This document shows, one piece after another, positions 25,157 to 36,970 of a stretch of DNA of 64,000 bases (position 1 is the stretch's first letter; the number at the start of each line of letters is the position of its first letter). The stretch comes from Chrysopilus asiliformis. Taxonomy: Eukaryota > Arthropoda > Insecta > Diptera > Rhagionidae. The position numbers and the translations under genes are program-made. The stretch lies in the NCBI GenBank assembly GCA_964034945.1, contig OZ035960.1, positions 17,782,403-17,846,402 on the forward strand, given 5' to 3'. Below the pieces are notes generated by a model, which saw nothing but the letters and a program-made list of their open reading frames with translations, had not been told where the DNA came from and did not search any database.

Positions 25157-25667
25157 CAGGGGGTCTTTTATGGGATACGATCGTAATCGTAAGCGTGGTA
25201 TTACACACGGCAACTTTCGGGCTTACTTAAGCCGATTTTTGGGAGAAACGACTGAGGAGGGAAAAGTTGCCACTCGAAATCATGGCTTATCGACAATCTG
25301 CATACATGCAAAGCGAGTGAATCGGTTTGGGAAAAGTAGTAGGCAGAAATCATTTTCGTTCTGACCGTCAGCAGGTAAAGATCTTGGGAAGTATATGAGC
25401 AGCAGCAATTTCAATGGTTTGACTCGACACACACACATGTAAATTTGTGTAGTATATGCAAACAGGATTGGCTTATTTAAGCCAGAAATGTAAGCACATT
25501 GGCTTATTAAGCCCAAAAGTTGCCGGCTTAAATAAGCCCGAAAGTTGCCGTGTGTAATATCGCGCTAACGATTGGAACTCGTGTGTTGCTGTTAGTGTTT
25601 CCTATTAACAAAAACAGGCAAATCACAGTCGTTAAGATTACGATCGTATTCCATAATAGGACCCCAG
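25157..25667. mobile_element. TIR element with nested inner inverted repeat
   Basis: The outer arms are CAGGGGGTCTTTTATGGGAT followed by ACGATCGTAATC, matched by the reverse complement of the right end, CTGGGGTCCTATTATGGAAT followed by ACGATCGTAATC. An inner pair, ATTACACACGGCAACTTTCG then GGCTTA, is perfect for about 26 bases (25199-25224 against 25532-25558). The right arm contains the ATCG.TAA phrase twice, so one element may have inserted in another or the right arm was duplicated. Frames crossing the arms are mirror images and not genes. Confidence 0.75.
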
Positions 25668-27902
25668 TAGACAAGAACGTCAGACCGAATTTTGATAGGA
25701 ATTTTTCTATTATCATATGCGGAGCGGGGAACGAATATTCGAATTGACTTTTGATGTACGGAAAAGTTATGTAAAATCATATTCTAAACACATTATTTTA
25801 TAAATTTTTCGATGCGAAGCATCGTTTTCAAGAAAAAATCTTGAGGCTCCCTCTCAATTCGTTCAAGAGCTATCATATTAAAAGGCACACAGACAAACGA
25901 AGGGACACGCGGAAATCAAAATATTTTGTTATTCAAAACCACCCAGGAGTAATTAATTTTTTTTAAAGTTTATTTTCATCCTATTCCTTTATACAAAGGG
26001 TGACTATAATTTTTTGTTGTGTGAAAACGGGACAAATTAGAACGGTTGGCGTCCAGGGAGGGGCAGGGGAAGGGGAAAAGGAAGGGCTCATGAAAATGCT
26101 TAAAGCCTGATCTGATAGAAAAGGGTTTGTTTTGATTTTTGTTTTTTGCATGAGATATAAAAAGTGTTCAAAGTTTTAAAAACAAATATTCCGCTAGAGA
26201 GAGTATTTTCTGAGGAAAATTTTTCGATTTTGAGGTCAATTGCATAACTTTGGAACAATAGTTTAGTTTCCGGGACGCCCTAATCCGACGCCTTAAGACA
26301 ACATACCTAAATCCGAGACTGTACCAGCCATTCTGGGGCATGAAAAATTAAGTCACTGTTTTGACCTATAAATTGCAAAAAAAAATTGAAATTGAACTTT
26401 TCTTATTTAAAAACTTTATTATAAACCTTTTTTAAGAATACATATTTCGAATTTCACTGAAGCAAATTGATTGAATCAGACAGAAATTCAATTACAAGAT
26501 TTATGAAACGAAATCATTGAGAAAAATATTCAATTTTCCAGTGAGAAAATTGAATCAATGCATTTTTATATATTAAACAAGATTTGAACAGTGAACCTGA
26601 TGTGATAGTGTAATATCAATCCAATTTCTTTCAAGTAAACCGCAATTTATTTTTATTTTTCCACACTTTAACTGGTTTTTTTTATAATGCGATTTTGCTC
26701 CTGAAGAAAATTTTCTTCGCAAATATCAACGGCGACAACGAAATGGGAATTCGGAATAAATTTTATAACATCTTTCTTCTACTTGAGCAAGCATAGTCAA
26801 AGGTAGTTTCAGAGACTATATAATAAAGGAAAAAGCGACTAGAGAAAAGAAAAACAATTTGTTAAACTTGAATTCCTATACTTGACTATTGTTTTAAAAG
26901 AAAAACAAAACAGAGAGCTATATGGTTTGAAAGAAAATGGGTAACACTGATGAAACGACGAACAAAAATTGCAAAAAAAAGACTACAACCAGATGTACAA
27001 GAAAATCGTCGAAGAAAATCGGTGTAACCGAGTCCATTCAACCACTTACAACCAAACAAAGCGACTAGTCCAATTTGTAGTCCTGTCACGCAAACAGATT
27101 TTTCCAAAGGTAACAAAAGTATCTGTACCAAAGGATAAACGGAACAATGGCACCATGAATGAGGGAATGAATGAATAGATAGATTCACAGTCAGTACAAG
27201 AACTTCAGAATACGAACAAAAACAGAAGAAGTGAAACATTTTACTAACATATTTTCATTTTTCCCAACGTACTATAAAAAAAAAATGAAGAAAAACTTTA
27301 AGTCGAGGGGGTGATGATATTAGGATGCTATGCTGAATTGTTAAAACGATACCAAGATGTGCAAACATTTGCACGAGAGTTTCATAGACAAATCAAATAT
27401 AGTAAAGCAATAATAGAGTTTTCTTAAGACCTTTGATAAGATTTATGATAAAAATCCAAATCGATCAATAGGAAACATTGAAGCAAATATTGTAACTACT
27501 CAATTTCAAAATCTATGTAAAAAAATATCTTTTTTGTAAAAAAAATATCTTTTTTGTAAAAAAAGCTATCTTACTAGAATATTTTTATCTACATATTTGT
27601 TTGCTTCCTCGACAATTTAAAATATGTAGATTTCTTAACAAATTCCACTGGAGTTTTTTATAAACAAACAGATATTTTATTTTCCGGTAACAATTCTTCA
27701 TTCATACAATTTCAAGCTGCCAATTTTGCAAGCCTTTTCATAAACCAAATTTTTTCAAATTTATTGTAGATTTTGGAATATTGTAAGCTAATTCCTTTCG
27801 GAAAACTGCTTCTTTTGATAATAACTAGCTGCTTTCCTCGCCTTAAGTTTTATGGAGAAATTTTCCCTTTTCTCAATTTAATAAAATTATTTTATTGACT
27901 GA
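25668..27902. other. No gene seen; one dispersed repeat copy
   Basis: At about 25740-25860 the phrases TTTTGATGTACGGAAAAGTT and ATGTAAAATCATATTCTAAA match a family also seen at 33560, 45360 and 60600. Around 26265-26340 a CGGGACGCC...AAATCCGAGACTGT phrase resembles 55055-55100. A 117-codon minus-strand frame at 26886-27239 has a hydrophobic, phenylalanine- and cysteine-rich sequence with no recognisable family. Confidence 0.5.
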
Positions 27903-28226
27903 TCATACTAATATATAAAAATGAGTTGGTGTCTGCCTGTCTGTCTGTCTGTTCCTCTTTCACGCAAAAACGGCTGAACCGATTGACTTGAAATTTGGCA
28001 TGAGTGTCTGTGGTAGTTCTGGTTCCAACATATGTATACGGAAAAGTAGCGCGAGGGGTGGGGGAGTAAGGGGAGGGGTAAAGTGATTTCGAAACTTAGT
28101 TTTTGCGCTATGTTACTCTTTCGCGGGGAAACTACTGAACCGATTGGCCTGAAGTTTAGCTCCAACATAGACCATCAAAAAAAAATTTAAAAAACTTAAC
28201 CCGGCAACGACGGGTATGCAAGCTCG
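27903..28226 (+). mobile_element. Non-autonomous Helentron-like element, copy 3
   Basis: TC start after an A, (GTCT)n, the CGGCTGAACCGATTGACTTG body, and a terminal hairpin ACCCGGCAACGACGGGT are all present. The 3-prime tetranucleotide is CTCG instead of CTAG, a point change at the cut site that would be expected to affect further mobility. The 324-bp length is close to copy 2. Confidence 0.85.
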
Positions 28227-28439
28227 TATACTATAAAAACTTAAAAAACAACCAGATCGCTGTCCGCCGCTTTCTGTATGTAGAAGCCTTTAAACTTGTT
28301 TCATTTTTTTTCGCACGTCTAAAGTGTGTAAGATTATAAAATTTGTTGTTTAAATTGTTTTTTTTATCGTTTTTAGCCTTCGAAAATATATCACTACCTT
28401 TGAGTATCCTTACGAACTTTTTGACTTTAGAATCGAATA

Positions 28440-29345
28440 AAGCGACACCAAAAATAACCAGATGAGATTTTTTCCGGAAGAACTTTCGTTATCCTTGCAG
28501 ACTTCTTAAAGTCAACATCATATTCATCGACCCCAAAAGCCCCCGAATGAGATTTTTCCCTGAAAATTTGAGGAAAATGATCATCACGTTATCTTTACAG
28601 GACCTTTCGTTGTCCTTACAGACTTCTTAACGTCAGAATCGGATTCAGCGACCCCAGAAACTCTAAGATGAGGTTTTTCTCCGAAAATTTGAAGAAATTG
28701 ATAATCACGGTATCCTTACAGAACCTTTCGTTGTCCTTACAGACTTCTTAACGTCAGAATCGGATTCAGCGACCCCAGAAACTCTAAGATGAGGTTTTTC
28801 TCCGAAAATTTGAAGAAATTGATAATCACGGTATCCTTACAGAACCTTTCGTTGTCCTTACAGACTTCTTAACGTCAGAATCGGATTCAGCGACCCCAGA
28901 AACTCCAAGATGAGGTTTTTCCCTGAAAATTTGAGGAAAATGATAATCACGGTATCTTTACAGGACCCTTCGTTGTCCTTACAGACTTCTTAACGTCAGA
29001 ATCGGATTCAGCGACCCCAAAAGCCCCCGCATGAGATTTTCCCCCGAAAATTTGAGGAAAATGATGATCACGTTATCTTTACAGAACCTTTCGTTGTCCT
29101 TACAGACTTCTTAACGTCAATATCGGATTCACCGACCCCAGAAACTCCAAGATGAGGTTTTTTCTGGAAAATTTAAGGAATGGGATAACCATGTTCTCAT
29201 AACAGGAACGTCGTTTCCGTTGCAGGCTTTTTAGCCTTAGAAATGGATTCAGCACCCCAAAAACCCCGAGATGAAGGTTTTTCCGGAAAGTTTGAGGAGG
29301 ATAATCACGTTATCCTTAAAGGACCTTTTATTGTTCTTACAAAGT
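28440..29345 (+). repeat. Tandem array of about eight 121-bp units
   Basis: TGTCCTTAC recurs at 28611, 28732, 28853, 28974 and 29095, an exact period of 121 bp; more diverged units lie on both sides (phrases at about 28490, 29214 and 29332, spacing 118-121 bp). Each unit carries TTAACGTCAGAATCGGATTC, AGCGACCCCA.AAACTC and GAAAATTTGAGGAAA phrases. Central units are nearly identical and the edges decay, as expected from unequal exchange. Inverted relatives lie at 14490-14770, and the core CAGCGACCCCAAAA is in the foldback at 609-1033. Confidence 0.9.
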
Positions 29346-31623
29346 CAAAGTAGTGAAAATATTGTATTGTCACCGGAACTGCGCAACGTTGCAAAATTTC
29401 GTCTTCCTAGGTTGCATAGTTTCGGAAATATAAACTTCCAACGATTTGAAACTATTTATATAGATAGATACATAGGCACAACACAACTGAATAGAAAGTC
29501 TATAAAAAAACCCCCTAAATATATCGGAATTTCGAAAGGTAAGTAGAATCATTTTTGAAAAGAACGACTCTTAAATTACTTACCAAATTTACTGCACACA
29601 TAAGAAATTAATCAATAAATGGTGTCACTTGTTAGGTGCACAGAGGCATAAAATCCTCTACCAATTTGAATATTGATGAAAAAAAATCTCCACATTGTGT
29701 TAATGTATGCTCGCTATTTACATTTATCTACAAATTATTTGCTTAAAATCTCCGTAATTGAGCTTTCATTCAAGCAATTTAGATCGTAATGTGCTTTTAC
29801 AGAAACACGTTAACGCAATGCGTGAAAATTAATGTAAACTGCTGTAACCGCAGAAACCACGAAGATGAAAATACATGAGAAATGGCTACACACTTGTAAG
29901 TGCCACATACCCAATAATTGTGTTCCCCTGATAAATATTCAGGGCATCTTTTGATAGCAAAGCGGAACATAGCATCAGAGATTTAAAATTCGAAAAGGAA
30001 CATCTTTAGATATTTTACTGGTTTCAGCGCTTTGAATTATCCCCTATAATATTAGTTCGTGTGCTGTACCCATTCTACTTCCCTTCGAACATGGAAGCGC
30101 CCTTGAACCTTTAGAACGGAAAATTTGCTTTCCACACCGCTATCGCCACCCGAATCTGAAAATGAATTATCTTTGATTATTGTAGTCATAATTAAATTTT
30201 CTGGTTGAATGATAACTTTCATTTTTTTTATCTTATCCTGTTTTAAAATCGAATCCTATTGAAACCAACCAACGAACTTCGTATCGCTTGTTGTTGTTGT
30301 TTCCTATTTTGTTTTAATATTCATTAAGCTTGTATTTCTTGAATTTTCGAGAACCTTTCACTGAAAAATATGGAAATTTCATCATAAGTTTAAATCAAAT
30401 AAAAAGTCATTTACTTTACAATGCTTCCCACAACTTTGAAACTTTTATTCGACTTCAATTATATTATTATAGAAGCTGTACTCGAAGGACAAATTAAGAA
30501 GAGCCTAGCGATGATATGATGCTAATGTCAGATAATAAAAAGGGGCTTCGGGAACGTGTGATGGTTGCTACAAAGGCAAATAATGTTCTTAAAATGTTTT
30601 GCTTGAATAAAAATGGCTAACCCTAATTTGATTTAAAAATAATGCTATTTAGAGTTTAAAAACGACAGTAATTTATCGTCAAAAAGTGGAAAATTAAATA
30701 AAATACTATCGCCAGACCTTGAGTAGCATAAATATGAATATGACGGTGGAATACGTTTTTTTATGGTACTTTTACCAATCCCAGCTTGCAAGTTTTGTTC
30801 CTCAACTGGAAAAAATTTTACCGAATAATTTTCTCCCCAATAGAATTTTGAAAAGGAGTTTGCCACATTTTCCATGGTATGCCTTTTTAAGGTCTTTGTA
30901 GTCTGCCTTCACTTCATATTTTCAAAAAGCCCTGCAGGTGAGGAAAAAAAAATCTACGTACCAGACATATTTAGTTCAAACAAGCTCAAGTGTTATGCTA
31001 TCTGGGCATTTCGTAACTTGAAATTTTGCGTATTTTTTTCATTACCTTCACCTAAGCCTGTTAAAATAAAACGTGCATCAACGTTGCACTAAACACTTTT
31101 CTGCATATTTTTATGATGAAAATCCCATATTCTGAAAAGGGACTTCGCACGATGTGGTTTTTCCAAGGGAAAAAGTAAAATATACGTGGCCATTGAAATA
31201 GTTCTTCAACATTGCCGCCTTTCGTTTTTCTCTACTTAAAAAAAAATGGGAAAAGTGTTAGGGAAAAACGTGGAAAGATAGCAACCACCTTCAATGGAAC
31301 ACGCCTTGAATACAAATTAAAAACCTTTTAACTTCTTCAATTGGGGAGTCGTCGTTTCACGGGAATAAAAAAAAAGTGACGTCTCTTCGAGGCTAAAGTT
31401 AATGAGAGACTTGCTTGCATTATGTGAATGAATATCAACCATCAACTTTCCAAGGTATGCATGGAATTTGTGAAACTTGTGTAATTGTATCTCAATTTTC
31501 ATGGTATAGTTAGATGATGAAGGTAAAATTTAGGTCGAACTTTTTAACTCATAAGTTTTCCTTCCTTTCAAACTAACTTATAATAATCGCTCGCAGATTT
31601 ACATAATTTACAAATGGAATACA
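29346..31623. other. No gene or clear repeat seen
   Basis: A+T-rich, apparently unique sequence with short frames only and a short (GTT)n run near 30290. Confidence 0.5.
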
Positions 31624-31880
31624 TACATTTATTCTTTCGTAAATTTTTTTTAATGTATATTTCCGATTTTTTAAATAGATTTTGTTTTGATTTTTATTAC
31701 TTTAAAGTAATATCAACGGCACACATTTTAAGGCAGTGTTATTTTTTAATTCGAGCAATAAAAAAAACACTGCCTTAAAAAGTGTGCGGTGGACATTACT
31801 TTAAAAGTAATAAAACATAAAACAAAAATCCATTTTAAAAATCGGAAATGCATTAAAAAAACTCACGGAAGAATAAATGT
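31624..31880. repeat. Long hairpin, about 120-bp arms and a 12-nt loop
   Basis: The left arm (31624-31747) and right arm (31760-31880) pair along almost their full length: ACATTTATTCTTTCGT pairs at the outside, ACTTTAAAGTAAT in the middle, and TTTTAAGGCAGTGTT next to the loop. Some ten or more mismatches and small gaps were seen. The loop is about TTAATTCGAGCA. Such a structure may be a palindromic MITE. If transcribed it could form a long double-stranded RNA, but no promoter is evident. Confidence 0.85.
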
Positions 31881-32618
31881 TATATTAAAAATGCAGGCTA
31901 AGAAAATGGAATTACTTTAATAGAGCTTTAAAATCTTATAGATAGAATATATAAAAAAATATTTCACTACATCCCAAAGTGGAACTGGGCTTCCTCAATT
32001 GATGTCTCGTAACAATTTTTTGCCCTGATGGGCACTTATAGTGTGACATATTTATGTAGCTAGGAAACCACGGTTAAATTGCAAAATTTTTAAGGTTTTT
32101 CGTTGCAACTTAATGAGATTAAAAGCCGTGATAGGAGTCTAGACCGATTATATCGTTAGAGTGGACTTGAAATGTAAAGTGACACAACCGAGTTTCAAAT
32201 CTACGACCTTGGGATTACAGGCTGAGTAACTTTCAATAAACGCCCTAAAATTTCTAAAATTCTAAAAAAAAATCCGTAAAATACGTTATACATTCACAAT
32301 AGAAATACATTCACAATTTACCTTCACAATTTAGCCTTCTGTCTCAATTTACCCTATTCATAAAATCTCTCAATTTGTTCCTTGTCAGCGTTTTTAAATC
32401 CATATAAAATATTGTGAAAGTCTCTAGAGAAATGAGGGGTGTCTGGCAAGGAAGAAATTGCGAGATTTTATGAATGTCAGACTATTAGAAAGAAGGCTAA
32501 AACGATTTGAATGAAATATAAAAAATTAAATTGTGCGCCGCTGGCGAAATTCTTAACTCAAGAATTCGTTCAAGAGGTACGCACCTCATGCGAATATTAA
32601 TTCGAATATTAATGCGAA

Positions 32619-32650
32619 TCATACTAATATATAAAAATGAGTTGGTGTCA

Positions 32651-32688
<38 letters not shown>

Positions 32689-33037
32689 TCCTCTTTCACG
32701 CAAAAACGGCTGAACCGATTGACTTTAAATTTGGCATGAGTGTCTGTGGTAGTTCTGGTTCCAACATAGGCATACGGCAAAGTAGCGCGAGGGGTGGGGG
32801 GTATAAGGGGAGGGGGTAAAGTGATTTCGAAACTTAGTTTTTGCGTTATGTTCCTCTTTCGCGGGGAAACTACTGAACCGATTAGCTTGAAATTTGGCAT
32901 AGATGTTCGTCGGGGGTCCAGTCCCAACATAGATCCATTAAAAAGTTTTTAAGTACTTTCCGGTTTTCTTCGTATTCTAAAATTTAACCCGTTAAGGTTA
33001 AAAAAACTTAACCCGGCAACGACGGGTATGCAAGCTA
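32619..33037 (+). mobile_element. Non-autonomous Helentron-like element, copy 4
   Basis: The longest intact plus-strand copy with the CTAG|T end of the first type. It starts TCATACTAATATATAAAAAT after an A, has eight or more GTCT units, and retains the GATGTTCGTCGGGGGTCCAG segment also found in copies 1 and 7. It ends in the hairpin ACCCGGCAACGACGGGT and ATGCAAGCTAG. A short direct duplication of AACCCG...TTAAAAA precedes the hairpin. Confidence 0.9.
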
Positions 33038-33107
33038 GTTGTAAATACACAAACGAAGAGAACTGCAAGCCAATAGTTTTGGAAGACCCTAGGTTGAAAA
33101 TAATTTA

Positions 33108-33185
33108 AAAAATGCGCCGCAGGTGAAAAAATAATAATTTGTAGCTATAGCCAGCCGAAGTAGATCACATTTTGCATGTTTGGTG
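33108..33185 (+). repeat. Dispersed repeat containing GCGCCGCAGG
   Basis: AAAATGCGCCGCAGGTGAAA is followed by an A+T stretch and AGCCGAAGTAGATCACATTT with TGCATG. The same order occurs at 54884-54955 (ACGCCGCAGGCGAAAATTTT then AGTCGAAGTAAAGTACATTT). Shorter relatives of the GCGCCGC core lie near 5796, 12593, 20920 (inverted), 32534 and 54781. The family is not identified. Confidence 0.6.
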
Positions 33186-33559
33186 ATCTTTCACCTTTCT
33201 CACACGTAATCACATTTCTTACATATAAGAAAGGTCTTAAAATCACTTCAAACACCGAAATTATAACGGAACCCGCAATTCCCTGCGACATATACCCATC
33301 GTCTCAGTTGAATAACTCCGGAATGTGTCTGTATGTGCATGTGTTTGTGTGTACGTGTGTTCGTTTATTCGTTTGTATACATGTACGTAACGAAACTTGT
33401 AAGATCGGCTTTTATCAGTAAACCTTAACCAATTTTGATGCAGTTTTTTGAATTCGATAGCTGTTATCATCCCATAGAACCCTATGTAAGGCAATTTTAC
33501 AAAAATAAAACACCGTTTTGAGAAAATCGCAAAATATTTTCCATTTGTTGGAAGAAATT

Positions 33560-33770
33560 AAGAGATTTTATGACATAACTTTGCTATACATCAAAATTCA
33601 ATTTCACCACTCCTTGGTCAAATTGAATTTTGGTGTAAACAAAGTTATGTAGAATCATATTCTAAAAACTTTTTGTCTAAATAAATTTTTCAATTAAATG
33701 AGCCGTTTTCGAGAAAATTGCAAAAATCTTTTACATTTGTGTGGGAGAGGGGAGAAGTGGTGGCCCAATT
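33560..33770. repeat. Copy of a dispersed repeat (AAAATCATATTCTAAA family)
   Basis: Phrases ATGTAGAATCATATTCTAAA, GAGCCGTTTTCGAGAAAATT and a GGGAG...GTGG.CCAA tract recur in similar order at 25740-25860, 45360-45640 and 60600-60760. The same wording occurs in diverged form in the DINE-1-like copies at 36340, 58458 and 59408, so these are probably fragments of that larger family. Confidence 0.6.
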
Positions 33771-34074
33771 TTTCTCATTTTCAGAAAAGGTTTTTATTTT
33801 GAAATTTCAACTTTCTACTTCAATTAGTTCTCGAGTTTTCAAACGTTTTTTTTTGCATAAAAACTTTCAACAGTGGGTACAATCACTTATTTCATCATAT
33901 GAAGTTTGATTAAGGTATCATCTCACCGTTGGGTGGATTAAGCGATGTGTTTTCTAGTGCTTGATAAAGTTCAACAAAAAAAATAATAATCTGAGACAAA
34001 TTTTTTTTCCTGGACCAATCTGGGACTGTCCCAGCATTATTGTTGTCCTCTTTATAAACAGCTTATTAAAGGTC

Positions 34075-34320
34075 TTAACACTAGATTGCCCAAGCAAGTC
34101 ATTTTGACTGCTTTTTAATTTCAATCAGAAAAACAATTATGTATATAATGACACAATTTGTTAGAATTTTGTGACTTTTTGTACAACATATAAATGCGTT
34201 TATTAATAATTGTAGTTACCTCCCCCCTCCTTCATTTCCGGTATATATATATGTGTTATACCTATATTGCCAAAAGCAGTCATTTTGACTGCTTGACTTC
34301 CTTGGGCAATCTAGTGTTAA
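34075..34320. mobile_element. TTAA-flanked MITE (piggyBac-like), TIR CACTAGATTGCCCAAG
   Basis: Starts TTAACACTAGATTGCCCAAG and ends with CTTGGGCAATCTAGTGTTAA, a perfect 16-bp TIR plus TTAA on both sides. Just inside each end sits AGTCATTTTGACT, a 5-bp stem with a TTT loop. The 246-bp element is non-coding and, from its perfect TIRs, is probably one of the younger insertions here. Confidence 0.9.
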
Positions 34321-35351
34321 AGACTTTTTTTATAATTTGTGAAACAGATTTGTCCACAATGTTTTTTCAGTTTTTTTAAAATGCTTCTTACAGAGGATTT
34401 ATTGTGATTTTTCAACACTTTAAACATTTTTGAAGTTAAAGTGTAAAAAATTGTGCGTTTTGCGTCTACCTCCTTTAGAAATTAAAAAAAACGTATAATT
34501 CGCTTTTTTTTGGTAAAAGTAAGAATTTTAAAAACTTGATGCCAACAAAAAAAAAAATAAACTGAGTTATGTTAGAATTAAAGCATGTTTAAGTTAAATT
34601 ATTTATTCTTTTTAAATAAAACAAACATAAACTTTGCCGCAATTTCAACAGTTTTAAATGTTTTAAAATTAATCTTAATTAACTACATTATGAAAGCGAA
34701 AAACTTATCTTGGTGAAGCGGTTTTATTGCCGCTTTCTGAAACATAAGATATAATATTTTACTGAATATCACATTTTCGTTGTATCTAAATAAAAGTGAA
34801 TTGAAATGGTAGAAAATCCTTACTTAAAGTTAACTAGGATAACTTGAACTTCGTATTGCCTCTCTACTACTTTTCAGATATCAAGATGTAAAACTAGACG
34901 AAATAGAAAGTGATGAAGGTTGCTATGGATTACGAAAATTGTTCAAATACACTCTGAAATAAGAGCATGGAAGTGAAGACATTTCTATGCTTTTCGTAAA
35001 CTCTATTTAAGTTACTTTTCCGTTTCAATGGTAAATGGCGGGATTTGTGAAGCTTTCATCTCTTGTTCTGGCATCCCATTTGCACTGAGATGACATACCT
35101 AAACTCTGGTAAATGCTTTAAATTTCAGTTTCCATCGTATGGCTTGTGTTTATTTTTTCCACTAGGATTTTCGTAAGAAATGGCACAAGGATTTCGTATT
35201 TATTATACTTACTACAAGTATGGAAGCTGGGGGAGGCTCGAATAAATAGATACTAATGAAATGTAAAATTTTAGTTTCGCAGCACAAAATAAACCAGAAT
35301 AAACGTAAAAGTGAAATAAAGTGACGAGAATAACGAAAATCTAAATATATA
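34321..35351. other. No gene seen
   Basis: A+T-rich sequence with short frames only and no repeat pair identified. Confidence 0.5.
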
Positions 35352-35700
35352 CGCACGGCAAAAAATCTTGGAGTGAATTCCAATCAAAACTGGATTACGC
35401 TGGACCTATATGTAATCCAATGGAAAATTCTAATCCAATAATATGGATTGGAAATTTTTATAAATTTATTTTTGGTTTAATTCAGTATTAAAGTCTAAAA
35501 TTTTGATTAAATTGTAGACATTAATGTTAAAAGTACTTAAGTTCGATACATAATAAAAAACTTTTCAAATATGACTGCAAAAAAGGCTAAAATATTTTCA
35601 AAAATTCGCATGTATTAAATTCCAATCCAAAATATGTATTAAGATTTCGTCAATATAATTTTTGGATTGAAAAATACTCCGGGATTTTTTGCCGTGCGAG
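35352..35700. mobile_element. TA-flanked MITE, ends GCACGGCAAAAAATC
   Basis: The left end reads CGCACGGCAAAAAATCTTGG and the right, reverse complemented, CTCGCACGGCAAAAAATCCC then GGAGT, with TA outside both ends. This fits a Tc1/mariner-type target. TAATCCAAT and TTCCAATCC recur near both ends as subterminal repeats. The element is 349 bp with no coding capacity. Confidence 0.85.
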
Positions 35701-36339
35701 TATATCGAAAATTCTTCTGGAATTATACGAAATGAGATTGAATATCCACGATTTTTTTTCCAATTTTATAGTAGAAGCCATATTTGTTCCGGCCTTACGC
35801 GAAAATCGCTCAACCTATTTTGATGCACGCAGGGTAAGTTAATTACAAAATAGAGGGATACCTAAATGATATTTAATATCGACCTACATAAGCATATGCT
35901 ATTAAGAAATTTATCTTTTTTTGACCCGTTAAACTCTCCCCTGCTATCTCTTGGAAAACACAAAGCAATTCAGCGAAATTTTTAACCGTCATTTGATTCA
36001 ACTGTTTTTCATTTATAGTCCAAAATCAAGTGTTTTATTTGAACTAAGCGAGAAAGTAGTAAAAACATTTACCAACCATTTATTTTAAATGCGTCTAAAA
36101 TTATTTAAACGAAAAGTCTTTAAAATAAAGACACAATCAGTTAATCTGACTATCTGACAGAGCGCGCTTATTACGCCATTCAGTCAGAACAACTAACCGA
36201 GCACTAGTTTTGAATATATAGGCTATTATATTAGGCATGAATATAAGGCAATTATAAGTTAAAGACAATTATAAGTTTCAAGGGCAATATCTTCATCTAG
36301 AAATTAGATTAAGAATTTTTATGCTCATATTTTGATTTT

Positions 36340-36970
36340 TATACCCGTATGGTGAAACCAAAGGGTATATTAACTTTGCCTTACCGTTTGTAACGCCAAG
36401 ATCCCGTCATCGCACAAAAAAATGAATTACACCAGTGTGTTTAGAATGATGAAAAAAGTTGAATTTAGCATGTCCGTCCGTCTGTCCGTCTGTCCGTCTG
36501 TCCGTCTGTCCGTCTGTCCGTCTGTCTGTCCGTCTGTCCGTCTGTCCGTCTGTCCGTCTGTCCGTCCGTCTGTGGCGCGGATTGCGGACGCACAGATTGA
36601 GCTAAAGACTTGAAATTGTACGCAGATTCGTTTTTCGTAAAATTCAAGGCTAAGTTCGTTAATGGGGAAAAATTGACCATTAGGGGGGTACCCCCCATAC
36701 GAACGAAAACGGTTTTTGCGAATATCTCAAAAACGGTGCATCTTATCAAAAAAGTGCTAGAACAAAATTTATTTAGGATATGATTCTACATAAAACTCCC
36801 ATACATCAAAATCCGATTGGAATAAATTTTAAAAAACCTTATTGAAAAGTTTGACTTCAAAGTGGAATTTTGATAGAATTGTTCACCGTTCACTTAAACT
36901 TCGAACTATGCCATATCACCATACGGGTTTCCAATAAGTCCCAGATTGGCAATTATAGCTTTTGTTGTTT
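36340..36970 (+). mobile_element. DINE-1-like element with (GTCC/GTCT)n, copy 1
   Basis: Begins TATACCCGTATGGTGAAACC with the inverted partner GGGTATA close by, followed by AACGCCAAGATCCCGTCATC, a long GTCC/GTCT microsatellite (about 36473-36573), GGCGCGGATTGCG, a GGGGGGTACCCCCC palindrome and, near the 3-prime end, ATATCACCATACGGGT. The TATACCC...GGGTATA start and adjacent microsatellite recall Drosophila INE-1/DINE-1 (Helentron) elements. Two further copies lie at 58458 and 59408. The minus-strand frame rich in TDGQTDRR is only the translated microsatellite. Confidence 0.8.

Noticed and set aside
32130..32250. tRNA-like phrase on the minus strand (CCTGTAATCCCAAGGTCGTA, then GATTTGAAACT resembling a B box)
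   Set aside because: No acceptor stem, no convincing A box and a degenerate T-loop. It may be an old tRNA-derived SINE scrap, but I could not define it.
36470..36575. Regular short repeats considered as a CRISPR-like array
   Set aside because: The period is 4-8 bp with no spacers. It is a microsatellite in a eukaryotic transposon.
36465..36749. Minus-strand frames rich in TDGQTDRR (also 58545-58856)
   Set aside because: These are translations of the GTCC/GTCT microsatellite and flanking DINE-1-like sequence.
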